Source of the DNA: an uncultured Oscillospiraceae bacterium
Lineage (GTDB): Bacteria > Bacillota > Clostridia > Oscillospirales > Oscillospiraceae
NCBI GenBank assembly: GCA_934675115.1
Contig: CAKUPH010000048.1
Span: 1-15,854, forward strand
Length of the DNA stretch: 15,854 nucleotides
Direction: 5' to 3'
Part shown: piece by piece, positions 5,507 to 12,751 of the stretch
Position numbering within the stretch: the stretch's first letter is position 1
Layout: each line of letters begins with the position of its first letter
Position numbers and translations under genes: made by a program
Notes under the pieces: generated by a model
Seen by the model: the letters and a program-made list of their open reading frames with translations, nothing else
Databases searched by the model: none
Told to the model about the DNA's origin: nothing

Positions 5507-6946
5507 TCATTCCTCCAGCCAGCGGGGCCGGGCCTTGCCGCCCAGCTTTTCCAGCTTCTTATAAAGGCCGGAGCGGCCCAGCTGCATCTGCTCCGCCGCC
5601 TGGGTGACATTGCCGCCGCACTGGCGGAGCACCCGGGCGATGTACGCCCGCTGGAAGCGCTCGGTGGCCTCGTGGAGGGAGCCGGCCAGAAAAGCGTCGG
5701 GCAGGGCGCTGCCGCTTCCGGAGGAGGGCTCCGCGGGGCTGGCCGGGGTGCTGACGCCCAGCACGTCGGACACGTTCCGGGCGGTGATGGTATCCGACGA
5801 GACGATGACGAAAATGCGCTCGATGACGTTGCGCAGCTCCCGGACGTTGCCCGGCCACGAATAGGACTGGAGCACCTCCAGCGCCTCCTGGGTGAACTGC
5901 TTGTGGGCGGAATACTTCTTGTTGAGCCGGTCCATGAAATAGACGGAAAACACCGCCGTGTCCTCCTGCCGCTCCCGGAGGGGCGGCACGGTGATGGGGA
6001 TGACGTTCAGCCGGTAGAACAGGTCCTCCCGGAAGGAGCCCTCGGCGATCATAGACCACAGGTTCCGGTTGGTGGCGGCCACGATGCGGACGTTGACCTT
6101 GCGGATGTCATTGCCGCCCACCCGCTTGATCTCCCCGGTGGCCAGCACACGCAGGAGCTTGGACTGGAGGGGGAGGTTCAGCTCGCCGATCTCGTCAAGG
6201 AACAGGGTGCCGCCGTCGGCGATCTCGAACAGGCCCAGCTTGCCCTCCCGCCGGGAGCCGGTGAACGCGCCCTTTTCGTAGCCGAAAAATTCCGACTCCA
6301 TCAGTTCCTGGGGAATAGCGGCGCAGTTGACGGGGAGGAACACCTGCTTGGCCCGGCTGCTGCTGCGGTGGATGTAGCGGGAGACGACCTCCTTACCGGT
6401 GCCCGACTCGCCGTAGAGCATGATGGTGCTGTCCAGATGGGCGGCCTTTTCCGCCAGCTCCAGACACCGGCGGGTGGCTGGGCTTTCCGCCACCAGCAGC
6501 CCCTCGGCGGGGTTGTCCTGCATGACCTGAGTAAGGGCCTGACGGATGGCAGCGTTGTTCTCCTCCAGCGAGCGAATCCGGTTGGAGATAGTTTCCCGCT
6601 TCTGGCCGTAGACCACCACCATGACGAGGTCGCCGTTTTCGTCGAACACCGGCTCGCCGGTGACCACGGTCTCCCGGCCGTCGTTGTAGTACACCCGGCT
6701 GGAGATGGTGCGCTTCTGCTCAATGACCAGCGGGGACACAGCGCTGCTGGTCAGCCCCCGCTCGACGAGGTCGTAAATAGTCATGTGCAGGAGCTCCTCC
6801 GTGGGGCAGCCCAGCGCCCGGGAGGATTCCTCGTTGGAATAGATGATGCGCCCCTCGCTGTCCGTGACGAACACCGTCCCGGAGCAGTGCTGAAGGATCG
6901 TCCGGAGCATGTCAAGCTCTCCGCCTGTCCATTTTGCAGTTCCCAT
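5507..6946 (-). CDS. PAS-domain sigma-54-dependent transcriptional activator (enhancer-binding protein)
   Basis: This 479-residue protein hydrolyses ATP to open promoters held by sigma-54 RNA polymerase. A PAS sensory domain is at about 12-115 (TVFVTDSEGRIIYSN), then a helical linker at 118-140. The AAA+ domain spans about 150-385, with Walker A GESGTGKE (179-186), Walker B TLFLDE (247-252) and FREDLFYRL (305-313). The sigma-54 contact loop reads GAFTGS (226-231) instead of the usual GAFTGA. A Fis-type helix-turn-helix is at about 435-465. There is no receiver domain, so the PAS probably senses a ligand directly. The start at 6946 was chosen because AGGGGG lies 8 bases upstream, and an upstream ATG at 7000 would overlap the promoter. 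The target is most likely the SDR-lyase-permease operon next door, whose upstream region has a sigma-54 promoter. Confidence 0.92.
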   Translation of the reverse strand: MGTAKWTGGELDMLRTILQHCSGTVFVTDSEGRIIYSNEESSRALGCPTEELLHMTIYDLVERGLTSSAVSPLVIEQKRTISSRVYYNDGRETVVTGEPVFDENGDLVMVVVYGQKRETISNRIRSLEENNAAIRQALTQVMQDNPAEGLLVAESPATRRCLELAEKAAHLDSTIMLYGESGTGKEVVSRYIHRSSSRAKQVFLPVNCAAIPQELMESEFFGYEKGAFTGSRREGKLGLFEIADGGTLFLDEIGELNLPLQSKLLRVLATGEIKRVGGNDIRKVNVRIVAATNRNLWSMIAEGSFREDLFYRLNVIPITVPPLRERQEDTAVFSVYFMDRLNKKYSAHKQFTQEALEVLQSYSWPGNVRELRNVIERIFVIVSSDTITARNVSDVLGVSTPASPAEPSSGSGSALPDAFLAGSLHEATERFQRAYIARVLRQCGGNVTQAAEQMQLGRSGLYKKLEKLGGKARPRWLEE

Positions 6947-6970
6947 GGCAACCCCCTGCCTTTTTGAATG

Positions 6971-7000
6971 ATTATACCATACTTGCATTTCCCGCGTCAA
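6971..7000 (-). promoter_or_regulatory. Sigma-70-type promoter of the sigma-54 activator gene
   Basis: On the - strand, TTGACG (7000-6995) and TATAAT (6976-6971) are 18 bp apart, with a start near 6964 and about 18 bases before the ATG. The activator is therefore probably made constitutively and controlled by its PAS signal. Confidence 0.72.
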
Positions 7001-7010
7001 AGCCGTTTGT

Positions 7011-7055
7011 AAGAACAGGACCGCCGCACGGAAGTGCGGCGGTCCTGTCGTTTTG
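7011..7055. terminator. Terminator after the GntP permease gene
   Basis: A 15-bp perfect stem (7015-7029 with 7034-7048) closes a GGAA tetraloop, with short T-rich flanks on both sides (GTTCTT on the - strand). It would end the SDR-lyase-permease transcript and insulate the activator promoter just downstream. Confidence 0.85.
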
Positions 7056-7067
7056 TCGTGGAGAAAA

Positions 7068-8366
7068 TCAGCCGATGGGATACATGATCGTGCCGAGAAT
7101 GATGGCGATGGCGGCGACGATCAGAGTCAGGACCACAGTGGTCACGAAGATCTGCTTGTAGGAGTCCTTGTGGGTCATGCCGCACAGGGTGAGCAGCACG
7201 ACCACGGCGCCGTTGTGGGGCAGGGAGTCCAGACCGATGGCGGACAGCGTGCCAACGCGGTGGAGCACCTCGGGGCTCAGGCCCATCTGGAGGTACTGGG
7301 GTGCCATGCTGGTCATGGTGATGCCCAGACCGCCGGTACCGGAACCGGCAGCACCGGCCAGAACGGTAGTGGCCAGACCGAAGGACAGCAGCGGAGAGGC
7401 ATTCATATTGGTGAGGGCCTCGCTGAGGACGGCGTAGCCGTGGCTGGCGCTGACGACAGCGCCGTAGCCCACGATGCAGCCGGTGGTGACGGCGGCGCCC
7501 ATGCCGCTGGTCACGGCGCTCTCCAGCATACCGGGGATGTCCTTGACGTTCTTATAGAGCAGGACGCCGCAGACCACGGTGCCAATGAGCATGGACAGCA
7601 GGACGTTCAGCTTGACGAACACCAGCAGCACAATGATGACAACGATGGGGATCAGGGCGATGATGGGGTTGACGCCCTCGCCCATGGCGTCGGCCATGCG
7701 CAGGGTCTCCAGCGTCTTGGGATCGGCCTCAAAGACCTCGCCCTTGGCGCGGGCGCGCTTGCCTTCCCAGTACATGTAGATGCAGGTCAGGCCGATGCCG
7801 ATAACGCCGCAGATGATGCCCAGCACGGGGGCGGCGCTGACGGTGGTGCCCAGATAGCCGGTGGGGATGACGTTAATGGTCTGCGGAGTGCCGGGGAGCG
7901 CAGCGGCGGCAAAGGTAAAGCAGCCGGCGGCGATGGCGCCCGGGATCAGGCGGCGGGGCAGGTTGGCCCGCTGGAACAGAGCCAGCGCCAGCGGATACAT
8001 GGTGAAGGCGATGACCAGAGCGGAAATGCCGCCGTAGCACAGGATCATACCGGCAAACAGCACGCCAAGAATGGCGTATTTCTCACCCAGCAGGTTGGCC
8101 AGCCATTTGGCGATGGAAGCGGCGGCGCCGGTCTTTTCCATGACCTTGCCGAACAGTGCGCTGATAAAGAACAGCAGGAAGAAATTCTTGACGTAATTGG
8201 CTGCGCCTGTCATAAAGGTAGTGGTCAGGGCATCAAGGACGTTCTGCCCGTCCAGAATGGCCAGCACGATGGCAGCCAGAATGGAAACGACGACAATATT
8301 GACCTTTTTGAATGCCAGGAACATGACCAGAGCGAGGGTGATGATAATCGCGATGACAGAAAACAT
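7068..8366 (-). CDS. GntP-family carboxylate/hydroxy-acid permease
   Basis: This 432-residue integral membrane protein has about 11-13 hydrophobic helices along its length. LPGTPQ (157-162) followed by INVIPTGYLGTT, and the glycine-rich stretch AGAAGSGTGG with a later GLDSLPHNG, are characteristic of the GntP group, whose members import gluconate, hydroxybutyrate and related organic acids with protons. The length is normal for the family. A clear Shine-Dalgarno (GGGAGGT) precedes the ATG. It is the last gene of the - strand operon, 58 bp after the lyase-like gene, and is followed by a terminator. The context suggests it imports the substrate of the two upstream enzymes. Gluconate is unlikely, because no kinase or other gluconate gene is nearby. 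Confidence 0.85.
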   Translation of the reverse strand: MFSVIAIIITLALVMFLAFKKVNIVVVSILAAIVLAILDGQNVLDALTTTFMTGAANYVKNFFLLFFISALFGKVMEKTGAAASIAKWLANLLGEKYAILGVLFAGMILCYGGISALVIAFTMYPLALALFQRANLPRRLIPGAIAAGCFTFAAAALPGTPQTINVIPTGYLGTTVSAAPVLGIICGVIGIGLTCIYMYWEGKRARAKGEVFEADPKTLETLRMADAMGEGVNPIIALIPIVVIIVLLVFVKLNVLLSMLIGTVVCGVLLYKNVKDIPGMLESAVTSGMGAAVTTGCIVGYGAVVSASHGYAVLSEALTNMNASPLLSFGLATTVLAGAAGSGTGGLGITMTSMAPQYLQMGLSPEVLHRVGTLSAIGLDSLPHNGAVVVLLTLCGMTHKDSYKQIFVTTVVLTLIVAAIAIILGTIMYPIG

Positions 8367-8424
8367 TGTGATACCTCCCGTTCAACTCGTTCAGTTATAT
8401 TCTCTTTTCCCTTTTGGTTTGCGC

Positions 8425-9297
8425 TTACTTCAGGTACTGCTTCTCCCCGTGGTACTTGTCCATCTGGTCGTAGTACTTCTGGAGGGGCAGCATGGCCAGC
8501 AGCTCGTCCTCGTCGAACTTGGCGTCCACCTTGGTCATGTCGCGGGTCTCGGCGAACTTCTTCAGGGTGTCCCGGACGGCGGTGAAGGCGGCATAAATGG
8601 TGTTGGGCCAGTAGACGGACAGGCAGGCGCCGGCCTCGGTCTCCTCGTCGATAGAGTCCTCGTAGCGGATGGGGGTGGTGACCACGGGGCCGTGGATGCG
8701 GTGACGCCACTCCTTCATGCCCTTGATGGAGCCAGGGAAGGTGATGAAGCAGGCGTCGGCGCCGGCGTCCAGATAGGCGTTGCAGCGGGTGATGGTCTCT
8801 TCCAGATCGTTTTTGAGCCACAGGGCGTCGGTGCGGGCGATGATGACGAAGTTCTTGTCCTTGCGGGCCTCGCACATGGCATGAATATGGTCTACCATAA
8901 CATCGATGGACATGTCAATGGGGCCGGTGGAAACATGCTTGCCGATGATGCCGTCCTCCACCTGAATGCCGGAGACACCGGCGGACTCGAACTCGTGAAC
9001 GGTGCGCCAGATGTTGCCGGAGTGGAACCAGCCGTTGTCCACGTCGCAGATCAGGGGCAGATCCACTTCCTTGGCGATCTCATAGGCCAGAGGGAGCAGG
9101 TCCTTGAGCTGCACCAGACCCACGTCGGCCAGGAAGTACTGGGACGCGCCGGTGATAAAGCTGCCGGTATAGACGATGGGGAAGCCGGTGGCCTCGATGA
9201 GCTTGGCGCTGAGTACGTCGTAAGCGCCCATGACGGGGACGCATTCGGGCTTCGCCATCAGCTCACGCAGGCGAATTCTTTTCTCATACATATCCAT
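8425..9297 (-). CDS. Isocitrate lyase/PEP mutase superfamily enzyme, lyase-type, substrate unknown
   Basis: This 290-residue protein has the TIM-barrel signature of the PEP mutase/methylisocitrate lyase group, whose members make or break C-C or P-C bonds next to an enolpyruvate using Mg2+. Visible elements are GAYDVLSAKL (24-33), the metal-binding CDVDNGW (Asp85, Asp87), VEDG (Glu114) and ARTDA (155-159). The length fits methylisocitrate and dimethylmalate lyases. The active-site loop, which in those lyases carries KKCGH or KRCGH, here reads GKHVSTG (119-125) and has no cysteine. Methylisocitrate or isocitrate lyase activity is therefore doubtful; an oxaloacetate-decarboxylase- or hydrolase-like activity on a 2-oxo acid is possible. 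AAGGAG lies 9 bases before the start. It sits between an SDR (43-bp gap) and a GntP permease (58-bp gap), so it probably acts in one short pathway with them. Confidence 0.83.
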   Translation of the reverse strand: MDMYEKRIRLRELMAKPECVPVMGAYDVLSAKLIEATGFPIVYTGSFITGASQYFLADVGLVQLKDLLPLAYEIAKEVDLPLICDVDNGWFHSGNIWRTVHEFESAGVSGIQVEDGIIGKHVSTGPIDMSIDVMVDHIHAMCEARKDKNFVIIARTDALWLKNDLEETITRCNAYLDAGADACFITFPGSIKGMKEWRHRIHGPVVTTPIRYEDSIDEETEAGACLSVYWPNTIYAAFTAVRDTLKKFAETRDMTKVDAKFDEDELLAMLPLQKYYDQMDKYHGEKQYLK

Positions 9298-9340
9298 GGT
9301 TTGTTTCTCCTTACAGATGCACGTTTATTTGGCTGCGGCG

Positions 9341-10084
9341 TCAAATCATGGACATGCCGCCGTTGACATTGATGGTCGCGCCGGTGATGAAGTCGCTCTC
9401 GTCCGACGCAAGGAACAGGGCCGCGCCCGCGATGTCCTTCACGCTGCCCAGACGGCGCAGGGGGACGTTCAGGGACGCCTCGGCGGAGCCGAGGGTCTCG
9501 GTCATAGCGGTGAGGACGGTGCCCGGGGCGATGCAGTTGCAGGTGATGCTGTACTCGCCCACCTGCTTGGCGACGGCCTTGGCCCAGCAGATGACGCCGG
9601 CCTTGGACACGGGATAGGTGGCCTCGGTGAACACGCCGCCCACCTGACCGGCCACGGAAGCCATGTTGATGATCTTGCCGGACTTCTTCTCCTTCATGAT
9701 GGGAATGACGCACTGGGTGCCGTAGATGGTGCCCATCAGGTCGATGTCCAGCACCCGCTTCCACTGCTCGGGACTGATGTCCTCCACCGGGCAGGCGGGG
9801 AGGGTGATGCCGGCGTTGTTCACGATGATGTCCACCGTGCCGAATTCGGCGATGCAGGCGTCCACCACGGCCTGGACCTCTTCCTTGCGGGCCACGTCGC
9901 ACTTGACGGCGATGGCCTTGACGCCGGTGTTCTCCGTGATCTCACGGGCCACGGCCTCCGCCGCGTCGAGAGCCAGATCGGCCAGCACCACGTGAGCGCC
10001 CTCCCGGGCGTAAGTGCGGGAGATCTCCGCGCCGATGCCGTTGGCTGCGCCGGTCACGATGGCAACCTTGTCCTTTAACCGCAT
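9341..10084 (-). CDS. Short-chain dehydrogenase/reductase, NAD(H)-type
   Basis: This 247-residue classical SDR oxidises a hydroxyl or reduces a ketone. It has the cofactor motif TGAANGIG (11-18), an Asp at 36 after the second strand that favours NAD(H) over NADP(H), NNAG (89-92), and catalytic Ser143, Tyr157 and Lys161 (YPVSK). The start at 10084 was preferred to 10132 because a consensus AAGGAGGT lies 8 bases upstream and the extra 16 residues lack SDR character. It is the first gene of the operon SDR-lyase-permease, about 45 bases downstream of the predicted start point of a sigma-54 promoter. FabG or a sugar-alcohol dehydrogenase would look similar, but the context favours catabolism of an imported hydroxy-acid. 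Confidence 0.9.
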   Translation of the reverse strand: MRLKDKVAIVTGAANGIGAEISRTYAREGAHVVLADLALDAAEAVAREITENTGVKAIAVKCDVARKEEVQAVVDACIAEFGTVDIIVNNAGITLPACPVEDISPEQWKRVLDIDLMGTIYGTQCVIPIMKEKKSGKIINMASVAGQVGGVFTEATYPVSKAGVICWAKAVAKQVGEYSITCNCIAPGTVLTAMTETLGSAEASLNVPLRRLGSVKDIAGAALFLASDESDFITGATINVNGGMSMI

Positions 10085-10138
10085 ACTAAATGACCTCCTT
10101 CTGATATCGCTCTCTTTGAGCTTCATACCCATATAATA

Positions 10139-10154
10139 AGCATTTTTCGTGCCA
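10139..10154 (-). promoter_or_regulatory. Sigma-54 (-24/-12) promoter of the SDR-lyase-permease operon
   Basis: The - strand reads TGGCACGAAAAATGCT, matching the consensus TGGCACG-N4-TTGCW at all but one fixed position, with exact GG-to-GC spacing. The predicted start is near 10128, about 44 bases before the ATG at 10084. A sigma-54 activator gene lies just beyond the same operon, which supports function. Confidence 0.85.
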
Positions 10155-10320
10155 ACTGCTGTGAAAAGCGCCGGAAGCGTTGGGACGCATGGTGTTGCCG
10201 GAAGTGCAGTTCAAATGTGACAAAAGCGGATTGCGTCCACTTTTTTAGACGTAGTGTATACATAAAGAGACTTTTCTATAGAAGTAGACAAATCGAAAAA
10301 TACAGCTCCAATGATGGCAG
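10155..10320 (-). promoter_or_regulatory. Upstream region with candidate activator binding sites
   Basis: This non-coding stretch lies where an enhancer for the sigma-54 promoter would be. It holds a direct repeat GCCGGAAG (10170-10177 and 10197-10204), an inverted pair GGACGCA (10183-10189) and TGCGTCC (10232-10238), and two palindromes, TGTATACA near 10254 and TTCTATAGAA near 10275. One of these is probably the binding site of the PAS activator's Fis-type domain; which one cannot be decided here. No gene is seen. Confidence 0.4.
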
Positions 10321-10324
10321 AGCT

Positions 10325-10365
10325 AAAAATCCTCCGAGCCGCAAAGGCGGCACGGAGGATCATAA
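10325..10365 (-). terminator. Rho-independent terminator after the MFS gene
   Basis: An outer 8-bp stem (ATCCTCCG, 10329-10336, with 10353-10360) and an inner GCCG/CGGC stem are separated by one A-A mismatch. On the - strand the hairpin is followed by TTTTTAG. It lies about 20 bp after the MFS stop at 10383 and isolates the LysR-MFS transcript from the sigma-54 promoter region. Confidence 0.82.
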
Positions 10366-10382
10366 CTTTTCAGGGGGGAAAA

Positions 10383-11579
10383 TCAGGGCTTCCGGATGCC
10401 GAAATTCAGCGCCAGCGTCACCGCGCCCATGATGATGACCATCACGAAGGTGGAGAAGTACCCGCCGCCGGACATGTCCTGCAAAGCGGCGGAGATCATG
10501 GGGCCGATGATGGCGGCGGGGATGGTGCACAGGTTGCACACGGCGAAGTTGGAGGCGTAGTTCCGGCTGCCGTACAGCTGACGGATGAGTGCGGCGGAAA
10601 TGGTGATGCCGCCGCCGTAGCACACGCCCATGAGCAGCATTCCGGCCAGAACCACCGCGCCGCTCCCGGCCCGGTCGCCCAGCAGGAGCACGATGCCGGA
10701 GGCCAGCAGCACGCAGTTGGCCAGATACATGGTGCGCTTCCAGCCCAGCCGATCCATGCAGGAGCCCACGGCCAGCCGCCCCAGACCGTTGAACACGGAG
10801 ATGACCAGACCCACGACGGCGGCCAGCCCGTAATGCACGGCGATGGACGAGGCGGAGTTGATGACCAGCATCCCGCTGGCGGACAGGCAGACGTTCCACA
10901 CAAAATAGATCCAGAAGGTGGGCCGCCGGAGCATCTGGGCGGTCGTCAGCTCCATGGCCGGGGCGGAAGCCGCCGCGTTCTGTCCGGCGGGAAGCTCATC
11001 CCGCTCTCCGGGCTGGCGCACGATGGCGGCCCCGGCCAGCAGGACGATGAGCATGGCAATGGCAAAGACGCGGAAGGTGGCGGACAGTCCCACAGCCCCC
11101 ATAAGGGCCGCGGCGATGTTGCCCAAAATCAGCGCGCCGAAGCCCAGCCCCATGAGCAGCGCGCCGGAGATCAGCCCCGGGCAGTCGGGGAACCACGGCT
11201 GCACACCGGACAGCACCGCGTTGTAGGCGATGCCGGTGCCCAGCCCGTTGAGCACGCCGTAGCAGAGGTAAAGCTGCACGAGGGCCGCGCCCGGGTCCTC
11301 CGGCAGCATGGACACCCCCCAGAACCCCGCCGCCGCAAGGACCGCAGCGAGAATGAGCTGCCGCCGCTTGGTGAGCTTTTTCAGAAAGCTCCCGGCCACC
11401 AGCCCGCCAAGGCAGAAGCAGCTCATCATAATGGTGAAATTCAGGGTGATGTTGGTCTGGCTCCACGCCGGATAGGCGGCGCCCAGCGCCACCTTGAAAT
11501 AGCTCCATGCGTACATGGCGCCCAGAAAGAGCATCAGCACGACACCGGACGCTCCCAGCAGGGTTCGTTTGTGTTTCAT
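10383..11579 (-). CDS. MFS transporter, oxalate/formate antiporter (OFA) type
   Basis: This 398-residue membrane protein has about 12 predicted helices in two halves, with a basic central loop near residues 205-230. The N-terminal FLGAMYAWSYF followed by a WSQTN segment is typical of the OFA branch of the major facilitator superfamily, which exchanges or imports small mono- and dicarboxylates. The cytoplasmic loop motif between helices 2 and 3 is degenerate (KKLTKRRQ). AAAGGAA lies 12-13 bases before the ATG. The gene follows the LysR gene by 31 bp on the same strand and is followed by a terminator, so the two form a transcript and LysR probably controls it. The substrate is unknown; a small organic acid is the best guess. 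Confidence 0.83.
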   Translation of the reverse strand: MKHKRTLLGASGVVLMLFLGAMYAWSYFKVALGAAYPAWSQTNITLNFTIMMSCFCLGGLVAGSFLKKLTKRRQLILAAVLAAAGFWGVSMLPEDPGAALVQLYLCYGVLNGLGTGIAYNAVLSGVQPWFPDCPGLISGALLMGLGFGALILGNIAAALMGAVGLSATFRVFAIAMLIVLLAGAAIVRQPGERDELPAGQNAAASAPAMELTTAQMLRRPTFWIYFVWNVCLSASGMLVINSASSIAVHYGLAAVVGLVISVFNGLGRLAVGSCMDRLGWKRTMYLANCVLLASGIVLLLGDRAGSGAVVLAGMLLMGVCYGGGITISAALIRQLYGSRNYASNFAVCNLCTIPAAIIGPMISAALQDMSGGGYFSTFVMVIIMGAVTLALNFGIRKP

Positions 11580-11610
11580 GGGTCAAAGGTTCCTTTCTCT
11601 CGCGAAAATA

Positions 11611-12525
11611 TCAGGGCTTGAGCCGCTCCAGATTGTCCCGGGTGTCCAGCGCGATGCGCCGGGCCAGCTCGTTGGGCACGTCCCGCCGCCACGCCGTCAG
11701 CAGGTAGAGCTTCGCCGACGGGTGCTGGAAGTGGAGGATGTGCAGGTCGTCGGCCTGAAGCCGCCGGGCGATGGACTGGGGCAGGATGGCGGTGCTCTCG
11801 CCGCTCTCCATGGTGAGGGTCAGCGCCGCCCGGTCCTGACAGAAACGGATCTGGGGCGCGCTGCCGATGGCGTCCAGAATGGACAGGATCTGCCCCAGCC
11901 CCCGGGGCTCCTTTTCCAGCAGGATGACCCCCCGGTTGCGCAGCAGCTCCAGGATCGCGTCCCGGTCATCCTTCCGGCCGGTACGGCTCCGGAACACCAG
12001 CACCATCTCGTCCTCGCACAGCACCTGCGACGCCAGCGGCTCCCCCAGTCCGGGCTCCGTGTGGAGGAAAAGCCCCAGATCCAGCGCGCCGTCCTGAAGC
12101 TTTTTCTTCATTTCCAGATACTCTTCCCGCCAGAACAGCGCCCGCAGGCCGGGGATGTCCTCCCGGCGGCGGCACACCGCGTCCGCCAGCACCCGGTGGA
12201 TGGCCGGGTCATCGTCCGCCCGGGGCTCCACGGCGATGTGGATGGACCGCTCCGGCTGATTCTGTCCCGCCTCGTGCCGGAGGAGGGGCACCAGCTTTTC
12301 CGACTGGATGAGGATGCCCTTGGCCTCGGTCTGAAGAACGCGCCCCGCCTGCGTCAGGGCCACGTTCCGCCGGTCCCGCTCAAAGAGCGTCACGCCCAGC
12401 TCCTGCTCCAGCTCGGAGATCTGCTTGCTCAGCGCGGACTGGGAGACATACAGGCTCTCCGCCGCGCGGCTGAAGTTCAGCGTATCCGCCACGGCCACGA
12501 AATAGCGAAGCTGCCGCAATTCCAC
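11611..12525 (-). CDS. LysR-family transcriptional regulator
   Basis: This 304-residue regulator begins with GTG, supported by GGAGGG about 8 bases upstream and by MELRQLRYFVAVADTLNFSR, the classic LysR N-terminus. The winged helix-turn-helix is at about 17-60 (AAESLYVSQSALSKQISELE), and the rest is a periplasmic-binding-protein-like effector domain. Length is typical. Unlike most LysR genes it is not divergent from its likely target; it lies upstream of the OFA-type transporter on the same strand. The effector is unknown. Its promoter region also faces tail gene B, so a role there cannot be excluded. Confidence 0.92.
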   Translation of the reverse strand: MELRQLRYFVAVADTLNFSRAAESLYVSQSALSKQISELEQELGVTLFERDRRNVALTQAGRVLQTEAKGILIQSEKLVPLLRHEAGQNQPERSIHIAVEPRADDDPAIHRVLADAVCRRREDIPGLRALFWREEYLEMKKKLQDGALDLGLFLHTEPGLGEPLASQVLCEDEMVLVFRSRTGRKDDRDAILELLRNRGVILLEKEPRGLGQILSILDAIGSAPQIRFCQDRAALTLTMESGESTAILPQSIARRLQADDLHILHFQHPSAKLYLLTAWRRDVPNELARRIALDTRDNLERLKP

Positions 12526-12558
12526 GGCGATCCCTCCGTTTCTGTCGAATTATTTTCT

Positions 12559-12587
12559 ATTTTACCTGTTTTCCACGGGTTTCGCAA
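12559..12587 (-). promoter_or_regulatory. Sigma-70-type promoter of LysR-MFS operon
   Basis: On the - strand, TTGCGA (12587-12582) and TAAAAT (12564-12559) are 17 bp apart, with a start near 12552. The intergenic region also has a TTGCAC (12692-12697) pointing toward tail gene B, but with no convincing -10. Confidence 0.65.
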
Positions 12588-12691
12588 CGCTTTTCCGGCG
12601 GCGGTGGTCATATGGAAAAGCGATAACTGCCCGGGCGGGTAAGTCCTTTTGGCGATGCAACCCGTGCAACGGGAGAAAAATCGCCGAAGGA

Positions 12692-12709
12692 TTGCACCGA
12701 AACGTACAA
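12692..12709. other. Candidate recombinase crossover core, right arm
   Basis: TTGCAC-CGAAAC-GTACAA mirrors the candidate core in the left arm. TGCAAC copies at 12656-12661 and 12665-12670 are possible arm-type sites. Recombination between the two inverted cores would flip the 9.4 kb between them. Inferred from motif shape only. Confidence 0.3.
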
Positions 12710-12720
12710 CGCGGGAAACA

Positions 12721-12749
12721 TTTAACCCCCTTCGTTGAAGGGGGTTAAA
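12721..12749 (+). promoter_or_regulatory. Hairpin sequestering the ribosome binding site of tail gene B
   Basis: Identical to the hairpin before tail gene A: a 13-bp stem with loop GTT and Shine-Dalgarno GAAGGGGG (12737-12744) in the 3' arm, 7 bases from the ATG at 12752. Translation would need the hairpin to open. Confidence 0.75.
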
Positions 12750-12751
12750 AA

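Noticed and set aside
5483..6967. Long + strand open frame opposite the sigma-54 activator
   Set aside because: It is antisense to a gene with complete Walker, GAFTGS and Fis motifs; the translated product is Gly/Val/Asp-rich with no domain, as expected from GC-rich codon bias. The same applies to + strand frames at 3175-4329, 7053-8585, 8197-9366, 10311-11621 and 11515-12642.
8425..9297. Methylisocitrate lyase (prpB) and methylcitrate cycle
   Set aside because: The KKCGH-type active-site motif is missing and no methylcitrate synthase or dehydratase gene is near.
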